From: Pseudomonas sp. TH41
Lineage (GTDB): Bacteria; Pseudomonadota; Gammaproteobacteria; Pseudomonadales; Pseudomonadaceae
NCBI RefSeq assembly: GCF_016650695.1
Contig: NZ_JAEKFH010000006.1
Coordinates: 1-64,000, forward strand
Direction: 5' to 3'
DNA length: 64,000 bases
The notes under the pieces were generated by a model that was not told the origin of the DNA, did no database searches, and saw only the letters and a program-made list of their open reading frames with translations. Made by a program: the position numbers and the translations under genes. This document shows positions 1 through 7,592 of the stretch, in pieces; position 1 is the stretch's first letter; each line of letters starts with the position of its first letter.

Positions 1-139
1 AAAAAAACATTCGGAGACTGGGTACGGAGTACCGTATGCACAATCCTGGTGGTGCTGAGTTCGGGTCTACGCTAACGCTATGCGTTTCGTCGATCAATGT
101 GACCCACTGTTTGTGCTGCGTCCGCCCCTGGAGCGCCCA

Positions 140-736
140 ATGTCACCCATCACCACGCGCCTGGTGGCGCTGTTTGTTCTTTGCCTGCCTCTTGAAGTGC
201 CAGCCCAGACCAACGCCTGCCCAGCTGGCGAGAAACAAGTGTGCCTGGACGGCTGCGTCTGCCTGCCAGACGTGGGACAGGTGCTCGGCCCCGTGCCTGA
301 GGGCATCTACCAGATCGCGGCACCGGCCCTGGCGCTGTGGCTGACCCAAGCCCGCGCTGACGCGGCCAGCGCCGGCATCCAACCCATTCCGCCGCACATC
401 CGGGAGCAGTTGCTGCGCTGGTACGACCCCAGCGTCCTCGATACCGCGCGCTACAAAGTTAGCGACAACGGCCAATTCAACGCCGCCACTGCCATGCTGC
501 AAAACCCCGATGTCGGTGCCGTGACGTTGATCGACATCATCGTCTTCCGGGACGCTCAAACTGCAGAACAGAACATCGCGCTCTGGGCTCATGAATTAAA
601 GCATGTGCAGCAGTATCAGGAATGGGGGGTAGAAGGATTTGCTCAGCGCTATACACAAGATTTCAATGCTGTGGAGGCGCCGGCTTATGCCATACAGGCT
701 GAGGTCAGACGGTCGGTCCGGGAAGGGACTGACTGA
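140..736 (+). CDS. secreted DUF4157-like protein with HExxH motif
   Basis: 198-residue product. Residues 1-23 form a signal peptide (hydrophobic core VALFVLCLPLEV, cleavage near PAQ), so it should be exported. A short Cys-rich stretch follows (CPAGEKQVCLDGCVCLPD, about residues 27-44). HELKHVQQYQ at 151-160 is a zinc-protease-like HExxH motif, as in DUF4157 proteins. I chose the ATG at 140 because the signal peptide begins there and a GGAG lies 7 nt upstream; an in-frame ATG at 80 would bury the signal. The gene stands alone, with no partner on the right. The left neighbour is outside the window. The family is seen in toxins and contractile-injection cargo but also in free-standing proteins, so no substrate can be named. 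Family assignment is moderate; the secreted HExxH protein is well supported. Confidence 0.75.
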   Translation: MSPITTRLVALFVLCLPLEVPAQTNACPAGEKQVCLDGCVCLPDVGQVLGPVPEGIYQIAAPALALWLTQARADAASAGIQPIPPHIREQLLRWYDPSVLDTARYKVSDNGQFNAATAMLQNPDVGAVTLIDIIVFRDAQTAEQNIALWAHELKHVQQYQEWGVEGFAQRYTQDFNAVEAPAYAIQAEVRRSVREGTD

Positions 737-1194
737 AGGGTAACGGGCTGCCAGTCATTACAGGCAGAAAGCAGTCGTTTTATTGAATTGTGTCGCTCAA
801 GTTTCAATGGCGGTGGGTGGGTTTACCCCCAGCGACTTACTTCGCTAATTCAGATTCAAATATCGGAAATTTCTGATGGTAGGTATTTTTTGGCTGTTCC
901 TATACTGGCCCCCCCATTCAGAGGTTTAAGCGTCACAACGGGTCACGCACGTAGCTACGCAGTTGAGGTGACTGCTGGCGGCTGAAAAAATCATTCTCGG
1001 CTGGAGGGTGTTCCTGGAGGGCGATAAAGAACAAGAAAGCTGTAAGTCAAATCTGAATAGGCTGTTGGTATTTGGCTTGTTCGGGTTTTGAGTATCTGCA
1101 TTTTGCTTAGTTGAATAATAAGAGCAGCGTTCAAATCAACTCAGATGGTTTGACGCTACAACATCTTCTATAGCTATTAATCAGAGCCTGAAAA
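737..1194. other. intergenic region, no convincing gene
   Basis: A 458-bp AT-richer stretch between the DUF4157-like gene and the permease. Short open frames here lack ribosome sites and recognisable protein features. An imperfect palindrome, ATCGGAAATTTCTGAT at 862-877 (two mismatched positions), followed by TATACT near 900, could be a regulator site plus a -10 element for the permease cassette, but the -35 is poor and the long leader (about 290 nt) is unexplained. Confidence 0.4.
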
Positions 1195-2622
1195 ATGAAC
1201 TTCTATGAAATCATCGGTTATGACCGTGACGGAACTGTTCGTGATCTGGATACGGCGCTAAACAAGGGAACTCTAACCACCAGGGATGTGACGTTTTCGG
1301 CGCTGGGCTTCAATGCGCCTGGCTGGATTGCGGCCTCTTCGATGTCGATTCTTTACTCAATATCGGGCCACCGCGCTCCGCTGGCCATTTTGATTGCGTA
1401 CTTCTTTCCGATGTTGGTCATGGCTTTCTGCATGATCTCACTCACTCGCCAAGCACCGTCGGCGGGTGGAGTCTTCACTTTCACCTCGCGATTTCTGCAT
1501 ACCCGTGTAGGGACCATTCTCGGTTGGGCGTACTCCGTTGCCTGCATGGCAGTAATGGCAATGTGCGCAATCATCGGAACCGAATATATACAGGCGCTGT
1601 TCCCGGTGTTGGCAGGTCCGCTTAATGCAAAATTGATCGGGACGGGTATGGTTCTGATCTTCCTGGCGATTTCCTGCAACGGCGTCAATGCCACAGCCAA
1701 AGTAGCCAGCGTATTTCTGATTTTCGAGATCAGCGTTGTAGCCGGGCTCGGGTTGATGGGAATCATCAATCCTCAGGTTCCAGATTTGTCAGTCATTTCC
1801 ATGTACACGCTGGAAGGGTCTGGTGGTTGGTCCGCGATCGGGCCGGGGGTGCTGTTCGGTGTATGGATGCTCGCCAACTTCGATTCGGCGATCAACTATA
1901 TCGAGGAGTCGCGTATTCCGGTTCGGACTGTACAACGCTCCATGCTACTCGTTCTGACTTCGGCATTTGTCATTTACAGTCTCGCGGCGATTGGCTGGCA
2001 GTACGCGGTGCCTGTAGAGAAATTGGCGGCAATTATCGAAGACGGCAACGGTGGGCCGATCGCCGCTGTGGCGAATGTCTACTTGCCACCCGCCATGGCC
2101 TGGATCGCTTTATTTGTCGTGGTCACTTCGGCATGTGCCGGATTGCAAATTTCTTCGAGTGCGGCTGCGCGTACGCTCTATCGAATGAGTGAGGAAGGGC
2201 ATCTGCCAACAGCGCTTCGCTCAGTGAACAAATCGAGATCGCCATGGCTGGCCAGCGTTATCGTCTCGACCGTCGCTATTACACTGCTTTGGTGGAAGCC
2301 ACTGGACAAGATCTCGTGGTACTACGATGTCGTGACCATCACGCTGGTGATGTCCTACATGGCCGCTATCGCAGCATTTATTGTCATGACCTTCCGCCGT
2401 CAACGTTTCGGTATGGCATTGACACTGTCGATCCCGGCTGCGCTGGCAATCCTTGTGCTGGGATACATCGGTTACACCGCCGGGGCCAATCCCGTTTCGC
2501 CCGAGGATCAATACACCGCCTGGTACCTTGGCGCACTGACCATCCTTTCTGGCGCGATGATTCTGGTATGGCAGTCGCGAGTTTCCAAGCAAGCCGTACT
2601 CACTCCAATGCAAGAGTCCTGA
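1195..2622 (+). CDS. APC-superfamily amino acid/amine permease
   Basis: 475-residue integral membrane protein with about 12 hydrophobic segments, the length and layout of APC amino acid/polyamine/organocation transporters. After a hydrophilic N-terminus of about 30 residues comes the family's first-helix region (FSALGFNAPGWIAASS), and the QAPSAGGVFTFTSRF segment matches the conserved loop before helix 3. It should import an amino acid, amine or related compound across the inner membrane by cation symport. It is first in a same-strand group with an SDR, a sugar-nucleotide-type SDR and a NodB-fold hydrolase, so its substrate is probably what those enzymes process. It is distinct from the APC permease at 21268-22830. 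Family is clear; substrate unknown. Confidence 0.85.
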   Translation: MNFYEIIGYDRDGTVRDLDTALNKGTLTTRDVTFSALGFNAPGWIAASSMSILYSISGHRAPLAILIAYFFPMLVMAFCMISLTRQAPSAGGVFTFTSRFLHTRVGTILGWAYSVACMAVMAMCAIIGTEYIQALFPVLAGPLNAKLIGTGMVLIFLAISCNGVNATAKVASVFLIFEISVVAGLGLMGIINPQVPDLSVISMYTLEGSGGWSAIGPGVLFGVWMLANFDSAINYIEESRIPVRTVQRSMLLVLTSAFVIYSLAAIGWQYAVPVEKLAAIIEDGNGGPIAAVANVYLPPAMAWIALFVVVTSACAGLQISSSAAARTLYRMSEEGHLPTALRSVNKSRSPWLASVIVSTVAITLLWWKPLDKISWYYDVVTITLVMSYMAAIAAFIVMTFRRQRFGMALTLSIPAALAILVLGYIGYTAGANPVSPEDQYTAWYLGALTILSGAMILVWQSRVSKQAVLTPMQES

Positions 2623-2716
2623 TTCCGAAGTTAACGCATGCGGTCAATGTTGCAGCCTGCGTAAGCTGGGCATTGGCGCCTGCGTGCTGTGTTCATTTAA
2701 AACCATGGGTGAACTT

Positions 2717-3451
2717 ATGAAGCGTGTTGTCGTAATTACAGGAGCAGGAAGGGGCATTGGGCTAGCAATTGCCAAGCGTTTTGCTGCAAGTGGCGATCAT
2801 TTGGTACTCAACTACTTCGACGTCAAGGATCAACTGGATGCAGTGATACGTATTGCCCAAGACAACGGTGGCGATGGGATTACTGTTCAAGCTGATGTCA
2901 GTCATCCCGAAGCGGCAGCCGGAATCATCCGGGAGGCGGAGAACCGCTTTGGGCGGGTCGATATTCTTGTCAACAATGCCGGGAGGCTGGTTTCGGCGAC
3001 TGTCGCGCAGACGACCTGGGCACAGTGGGAACAGATGATCAGTACCAATCTCGGGGGGACCTGGGCCTGCATGCAGGCCGTGTTGCCGGGCATGCTGGCA
3101 CGCGGTCAGGGGCGGATTATCAATATCAGTTCCGAGCTGGGGTTGATTGGCTTTCCGACCTACGCCGCGTACTGCGCCTCCAAGGGCGGGGTGATCGCGC
3201 TGACAAAAGCGGTTGCGAAAGAAGTTGCCCCACAAGGCGTATTGGTGAATTCGGTGGCACCGGGGCCGATCGAAACAGACATGCTGATCAACGACACCAT
3301 TGAATACAACGACGAGACACGCGCGACAATTCCATTGAAGCGCTTCGGAACGCCGGACGAGATTGCGGCCATGGTTGAAGCCCTGGCCGGACCCGCGGGA
3401 AATTATATGGTTGGACAGGTCGTTAGCCCCAATGGCGGGGCTGCGATCTAG
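2717..3451 (+). CDS. SDR-family NAD(P)-dependent oxidoreductase
   Basis: 244-residue classical short-chain dehydrogenase/reductase. Visible motifs in order are the dinucleotide-binding GAGRGIG near the N-terminus, NNAG, the catalytic Ser in INISSELG, YCASK (catalytic Tyr and Lys), and a C-terminal FabG-like segment (RFGTPDEIAAMVEAL). It should interconvert a hydroxyl and a ketone in the cytoplasm. Upstream in-frame ATGs at 2684 and 2705 add residues outside the family, so MKRVVVITG at 2717 is the preferred start, though its ribosome site is weak (GGGTGA at 2708-2713). It lies 94 nt downstream of the permease and 90 nt upstream of the next gene, same strand. Family is certain; substrate is not predictable. 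Confidence 0.85.
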   Translation: MKRVVVITGAGRGIGLAIAKRFAASGDHLVLNYFDVKDQLDAVIRIAQDNGGDGITVQADVSHPEAAAGIIREAENRFGRVDILVNNAGRLVSATVAQTTWAQWEQMISTNLGGTWACMQAVLPGMLARGQGRIINISSELGLIGFPTYAAYCASKGGVIALTKAVAKEVAPQGVLVNSVAPGPIETDMLINDTIEYNDETRATIPLKRFGTPDEIAAMVEALAGPAGNYMVGQVVSPNGGAAI

Positions 3452-3521
3452 TTGGGTGTCGTGTAATTAAACTTCACTGAGTCATTAATTTCCCAGTCAA
3501 ATAAGTGGCTCTGATTTTTCT

Positions 3522-3535
3522 AATAACAAGAAGGA
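3522..3535 (+). promoter_or_regulatory. CA-rich motif overlapping a ribosome binding site
   Basis: Two overlapping AANAANAA matches (AATAACAA and AACAAGAA) run into the AAGGA ribosome site for the gene starting at 3542. In Pseudomonas such CA motifs at start codons are bound by Hfq with Crc to block translation during growth on preferred carbon sources. Seen directly; function is inference. Confidence 0.45.
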
Positions 3536-3541
3536 TACAAA

Positions 3542-4450
3542 ATGAGCGCTGTGATGATTACCGGTGGTTTGGGCTATGTTGGCAGGTACCTGACTAAAAA
3601 GCTCAGCGAGCAGGGCGTTAAGGTGGTTAGTTACAATCGTGACTACTCAGAGGCCAAGTCGGAGTTCATGACCCCTGTACAGGGTGAGTTGTACGATATT
3701 CCCAGGATCGTCAGAACCATCCAGGACTTTGGGGTCGATCGTATTATTCATACGGCGGCGATGTCACATCCCGACTTGTCCATAGATCTGCCGATTACGA
3801 CGGTGGCCGCCAATATCGATGGCACCATTCATTTGCTTGAGGCAATGCGCTTGGCGGGCATTAAAAGGCTGGTCAATTTTTCTTCTGAAACGGTGTACGG
3901 TCACTTCGAGGGCGTGATCAATGAAAAAACACCGACTAATCCAACGACACCCTATGGTGTAACCAAAGTCGCCACCGAGCATTTTGGCCGAGTCTACAAT
4001 GATCTCTATGGTATGGAAGTGACCTCGCTGCGGATTGCGGAAGTGTATGGCCCTGAAAATAAAATGCCGCAGGTTCTCAGGGATATACTTAAAACGGTTC
4101 ATCGGGGTGAAACATTTATCTTGCCTACCGGCGGCGATCATCGGTTCCATTATATTCATGTGGAAGACGTTGTGCGTGCTGTACTGATGGCGGCTGAAAC
4201 CAGAGATATGAAGGGCGGTATATTTAATATTGCCGGTGATCGCTCCTGGACGCTGCATGAGGCCGTCGAAATGATCAGGAAAATAATTCCTGATGCCCGC
4301 ATCGAAATCGGCGATGGCTACTGGCACCTCGATCGGCATGGGGAGTGGGATCTGAGTGCGGCGGAGCGGGAGTTGGGGTATCGAGCGCAATGGTCGCTGG
4401 AAAAAGGACTGACGCATTATTCCAATTGGCTGCTCGATCACGAGTATTGA
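3542..4450 (+). CDS. NAD-dependent epimerase/dehydratase (extended SDR)
   Basis: 302-residue protein of the GalE-like extended SDR family. It has the N-terminal Rossmann motif GGLGYVG, a Ser-rich active-site strand (NFSSETVYG), and YGVTK supplying the catalytic Tyr and Lys. The C-terminal part (FHYIHVEDVVRAVLMA, then GIFNIAGDRSW) is typical of nucleotide-sugar or related substrate-binding lobes. It should use NAD(P) to oxidise, epimerise or dehydrate a hydroxylated substrate in the cytoplasm. The start is fixed by the AAGGA about 6 nt upstream. It belongs to the 1195-5406 group and is followed after 62 nt by the NodB-fold hydrolase. Many 'epimerase' homologues in catabolic cassettes are really dehydrogenases, so the sugar-nucleotide reading is uncertain. 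Confidence 0.82.
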   Translation: MSAVMITGGLGYVGRYLTKKLSEQGVKVVSYNRDYSEAKSEFMTPVQGELYDIPRIVRTIQDFGVDRIIHTAAMSHPDLSIDLPITTVAANIDGTIHLLEAMRLAGIKRLVNFSSETVYGHFEGVINEKTPTNPTTPYGVTKVATEHFGRVYNDLYGMEVTSLRIAEVYGPENKMPQVLRDILKTVHRGETFILPTGGDHRFHYIHVEDVVRAVLMAAETRDMKGGIFNIAGDRSWTLHEAVEMIRKIIPDARIEIGDGYWHLDRHGEWDLSAAERELGYRAQWSLEKGLTHYSNWLLDHEY

Positions 4451-4512
4451 TATCGGGATTGCTCGCTGTTCTTGGTGAATCAATGATATTCAGCAGCCAT
4501 TGGTGATTAAGC

Positions 4513-5406
4513 ATGATTGAAAACCCTATTGTCTGGCCAAATGGCGCACGCTGTGCCGTCTCCTTCACCTTTGATATGGATGCAGACAGCATTCTGCATG
4601 TGGCACACCCAAAGGATTCAGCAACGCGAGTTGCCAGTATTTCAATGTTGCACTACGGACCGAAGGTGGCGATTCCAAGGATCCTGGAAACCTATCGACG
4701 TTTCGAGATAAAACAAACGTTCTTCATTCCGGCCTGGTGCATCGAGCAATATCCCGAGGCCATTGAGGCAATCGTCGAAAATGGACACGAAATTGCTCAT
4801 CATGGCTACATACATGAACATCCAAACGAGTTGACCCGAGAAGAAGAAGCTTATTGGCTCGATCGTGGTTGCGACACTATCAAGCGCTTCACGGGCCAGG
4901 CACCGCGAGGCTGGCGGGCTCCCCTCTACAACATGTCAGAGCACTCGGCTGACTTGCTGATCGAGCGCGGCTTCAGTTATGACGCCTCATTGATGGGGGA
5001 TGATGTTCCTTATCTGTTGCGCACAAGTGCTGGAGAGCTGGTGGAGCTTCCCTCCAGCTGGGCGTTGGATGACTGGCCTCAGTACATGCACAGTATCGAC
5101 ATTGATTTTCAGATGCCGATTCAGTCGCCGCAACGCGCCGTAGAAGTTTTCAAGGCCGAGTTTGATGCAGCATGGGAATATGGCGGCCTTTTCATACCTG
5201 TCTGGCATCCTTTCCTTTCCGGTCGCTTGGCACGATGGCATGAAGTTTCGAAATTGATCGAATACATGATGGTAAAAGGCGATGTCTGGTTTGCACGTAT
5301 GGATGAGATCGCGGCGCATGTTCAGCGTAGTGTCAGCACTGGCGTCTATAAACCACGAATTGACAGCCTGCCTTACTATCAGGGACCGGTTAAAGCCAAT
5401 AAATAG
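4513..5406 (+). CDS. NodB-fold deacetylase/cyclic imidase-like hydrolase
   Basis: 297-residue polysaccharide-deacetylase-superfamily protein. The metal-site motifs are SFTFDMDAD near residue 20 and a HxxxH-type motif, AHHGYIHEHP, near residue 95; RGWRAPLYN is the usual third motif. No signal peptide is present, so it acts in the cytoplasm rather than on cell wall. Its length and N-terminal DMDAD version resemble the PuuE/HpPgdA and cyclic-imide-hydrolase branch (a Pseudomonas putida cyclic imidase belongs here), which open cyclic imides or ureido rings or remove N-acyl groups. It is last in the group with the permease and two SDRs. A peptidoglycan deacetylase is less likely because nothing exports it. 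Fold call is strong; the imidase reading is inference. Confidence 0.8.
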   Translation: MIENPIVWPNGARCAVSFTFDMDADSILHVAHPKDSATRVASISMLHYGPKVAIPRILETYRRFEIKQTFFIPAWCIEQYPEAIEAIVENGHEIAHHGYIHEHPNELTREEEAYWLDRGCDTIKRFTGQAPRGWRAPLYNMSEHSADLLIERGFSYDASLMGDDVPYLLRTSAGELVELPSSWALDDWPQYMHSIDIDFQMPIQSPQRAVEVFKAEFDAAWEYGGLFIPVWHPFLSGRLARWHEVSKLIEYMMVKGDVWFARMDEIAAHVQRSVSTGVYKPRIDSLPYYQGPVKANK

Positions 5407-5464
5407 CCGTTCTGATGGGAATGTATCGTGCGTATTGGGTTCTTGTTGTAATTGATGTGGGGAG

Positions 5465-5514
5465 GCGACCCTCGATGGAGGGTCGCTACTTTGCCTGAAT
5501 GATGCTTTTTTTTT
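5465..5514 (+). terminator. probable rho-independent terminator
   Basis: Perfect 9-bp stem (GCGACCCTC/GAGGGTCGC, 5465-5486, 4-nt loop) about 60 nt after the hydrolase stop codon. A run of nine T follows, but only from 5506, about 20 nt after the stem, so termination efficiency is uncertain. Confidence 0.45.
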
Positions 5515-5516
5515 AC

Positions 5517-5548
5517 TTCATTGAGCGCGGATCAGTGCGCTCAATGAA
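5517..5548. repeat. 12-bp perfect inverted repeat
   Basis: TTCATTGAGCGC (5517-5528) and its exact complement (5537-5548) around an 8-nt loop, just downstream of the convergent minus-strand gene ending at 5571. The minus-strand transcript would show A rather than U after the stem, so it is not a standard terminator for that gene. It may stabilise the 3' end or help stop either strand. Confidence 0.5.
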
Positions 5549-5570
5549 GCTGCAAGGCAGCGGCTGCTCA

Positions 5571-5954
5571 CTAGCGACGATAGTAGCGGTGATCGTCCTC
5601 GTAGCGGTGCTGCATGGCCCGATCATGATGGCGCTCCCAATCATGACGGCGTTCGGCTTCCCGGCGGTCTTGCTCTCTACGCCAGTTTTCTCGGCGCCAA
5701 TCGTCTCTACGGTCGTGCCAACGGCCGTCATGCCAGTACCGGTCGTCATGGGCAAGCAACGGCCCTGGCTGCTTGCCGGCCATACTGGCCAAGGTCGGCC
5801 AAGGGTTGCCGGAAGCCTGGACCGGAGCCTGAACGGCTGTGACTTCAGTTGCGAAAACAGGGTTTGAGGTCTTCATCTGTGTTGCTGATGCCGAGCCCAC
5901 TGCCGCGAACGCGAACAGGCCGAGGAGCACCATCCGTGGGACATGAAATTTCAT
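5571..5954 (-). CDS. small secreted His/Arg-rich protein of unknown function
   Basis: 127-residue protein. A signal peptide opens it (MKFHVPRMVLLGLFAFAAVG, cleavage after SASA). The C-terminal half is a low-complexity run rich in Arg, Asp, His, Trp and Tyr (for example DDRYWHDGRWHDRRDD), giving a strongly charged periplasmic or secreted product. I placed the start at 5954, where the signal peptide begins; an in-frame upstream ATG at 6050 adds 32 non-signal residues. No catalytic motif is visible. Similar Arg/His/Trp-rich exported proteins occur in Pseudomonas as uncharacterised envelope proteins; metal or polyanion binding is possible but only a guess. It lies between two unrelated units, so context gives no help. 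Confidence 0.7.
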   Translation of the reverse strand: MKFHVPRMVLLGLFAFAAVGSASATQMKTSNPVFATEVTAVQAPVQASGNPWPTLASMAGKQPGPLLAHDDRYWHDGRWHDRRDDWRRENWRREQDRREAERRHDWERHHDRAMQHRYEDDHRYYRR

Positions 5955-6131
5955 GAGCGAGGACAACCTCTGATTGACAATTGGACGTGTGGCCATCTGG
6001 CTGCGGCAAACCTTGGGGGCGCGCTTACCGAGCTTTATGTGCTTATCCACATAGACCGATAAAGAGGGAAAAGTTCTAGGAAGCCGCCATATAAATAGTC
6101 AACGGCCCTAACGCTTGGACACACTGCGCAG

Positions 6132-7592
6132 TCAATCTTCCTGCAATGCAGTTGTATTACTGGAGTGATAGCCACCCCCCAGCGCCTTGATCAGGGCTAT
6201 TTCGCTTTCCAGCCGCTGCCCCTGCAATAGGGCAAGGCCACTATGCTCGGCCAGCAGCGGCAGGTTTGACTCAAGCGCTGTAACCCGGTCTAGCAGACCG
6301 CGCTGGTAATGCGCCGTGGCACTGTCGCGATTGAAACGCATATTGCCGATGCGCGATTGTTGCAGTTGTTCCTGCGTTTCCAACCCCTGTTGCTTGCTGC
6401 CGGCCACGGCGACATCGCGCACGGCGTCGAGCACAGCCTGGTTGTACTGATACACCAAGCCATTACTCACGCTACGGGCGGTGGCCAACTCGGCATTGAG
6501 GTGACCGCCGTCGAAAATCGGCAGGGTCAGCCCCGGGATCAGGTTGATCTGCCGGCTGCCATGGGCCCACAAATCTCCCATGTGCAGGGCGTCGGCGCCG
6601 TAAAAGGCTTTGATATCGAAGCTAGGGTAGAAGGCCGCCTTGGCCGCGTCGATGTTCGAATAGGAGGCCTGCACCAGCCATCGCAGGGCTTGCAGGTCAG
6701 GTCGCCTTGCCAACAGCTCGTAACCCAGGCTGTCGGGCACCCCATAAACGTGCTCCGGTAACGAACGCGGTGCCAGCGGCAAAGTGACGTCTGCCCCCAC
6801 GCCGAGCAGCGCGCGCATGGCCTCGCGCAGTTGCCATACCTGGCTGCGCAGGGAGACAACCTGGCGATCGATCAGTGCCTGATTGCTCAACGCCTGCTGT
6901 TTCAGCGGCTGTGACTCCAGGCCACGTTCAATGCGTGCCTGGTGCGCGGCCACCACCTCGGTTGTGATAGCCGACATGTGTTGCAAGTCGTCGAGTAGCT
7001 GCTGTGCTGTCTGGATCTGGAAATACAGCATGGCCACATTGCTCGAGACCTCCAGCTCGACCCAGGCCGCTTCAGCTTGACGCGCATTGTGAACCCCCAA
7101 GGCAGCGTCGACCTGGGCTCGTTGGCGTCCCCAGAGATCCAGTTGGTAGACTCCGCCGAGACCCACCACCCCCTCGGTGTACCAAGGGCCGGTGAGCCCG
7201 AGGGCAGGCTCATTTTGGGCGAATGGTCCGAGGAAACCGTTGGCGGAGACGTGCTGGCGGTTGACCAGTGCGATCAACTGGACTTGCACGCCCGTCAAGG
7301 ATTTCACGGTGTCGGCCTGGGCCCGAGCCTGGTCGATATGGCTGCGAGCGATCGCGATGCCGGGTGCCTGGGCGAAAGCCATTTCAATCAATTGGTTCAG
7401 TTGGGGATCTTCGTATCGCCTCCACCAGCTCGCCTCGGGCCAACCCTCACGGGCCAGGTGCAGGTCGTCAGCCAGACGTAGTTCCGCCGGGTCCCGTTGC
7501 GGTGCCAGGCTGCCTTCTTCGCGGATCAGTGCACAGCCACCCAGTAACAGGCCCAGGCCGAGCAGCCATGCACAATGAGCGTGTCTGTTCAT
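6132..7592 (-). CDS. NodT-type outer-membrane efflux lipoprotein (OprM/TolC family)
   Basis: 486-residue outer-membrane factor. The N-terminus is a lipoprotein signal (LLGLGLLLGGC, lipidated Cys near residue 20), as in OprM-type factors. The body has two OEP repeats; motifs include the R-rich segment around ARRPDLQALRWLVQASYSNI and AAFYPSFDIKAFYG near the middle. It should form the trimeric periplasm-spanning exit duct of a tripartite pump. Its start ATG overlaps the stop of the FUSC gene by 4 nt (7589-7592), so the two are translationally coupled. It is last in the YtcA-HlyD-FUSC-OMF operon (10971 down to 6132). Family and role in the complex are secure. Confidence 0.92.
   Translation of the reverse strand: MNRHAHCAWLLGLGLLLGGCALIREEGSLAPQRDPAELRLADDLHLAREGWPEASWWRRYEDPQLNQLIEMAFAQAPGIAIARSHIDQARAQADTVKSLTGVQVQLIALVNRQHVSANGFLGPFAQNEPALGLTGPWYTEGVVGLGGVYQLDLWGRQRAQVDAALGVHNARQAEAAWVELEVSSNVAMLYFQIQTAQQLLDDLQHMSAITTEVVAAHQARIERGLESQPLKQQALSNQALIDRQVVSLRSQVWQLREAMRALLGVGADVTLPLAPRSLPEHVYGVPDSLGYELLARRPDLQALRWLVQASYSNIDAAKAAFYPSFDIKAFYGADALHMGDLWAHGSRQINLIPGLTLPIFDGGHLNAELATARSVSNGLVYQYNQAVLDAVRDVAVAGSKQQGLETQEQLQQSRIGNMRFNRDSATAHYQRGLLDRVTALESNLPLLAEHSGLALLQGQRLESEIALIKALGGGYHSSNTTALQED

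Noticed and set aside
788..985. 65-codon open frame in the gap before the permease
   Set aside because: Starts with a non-ATG codon, lacks a ribosome site and shows no protein-like composition.
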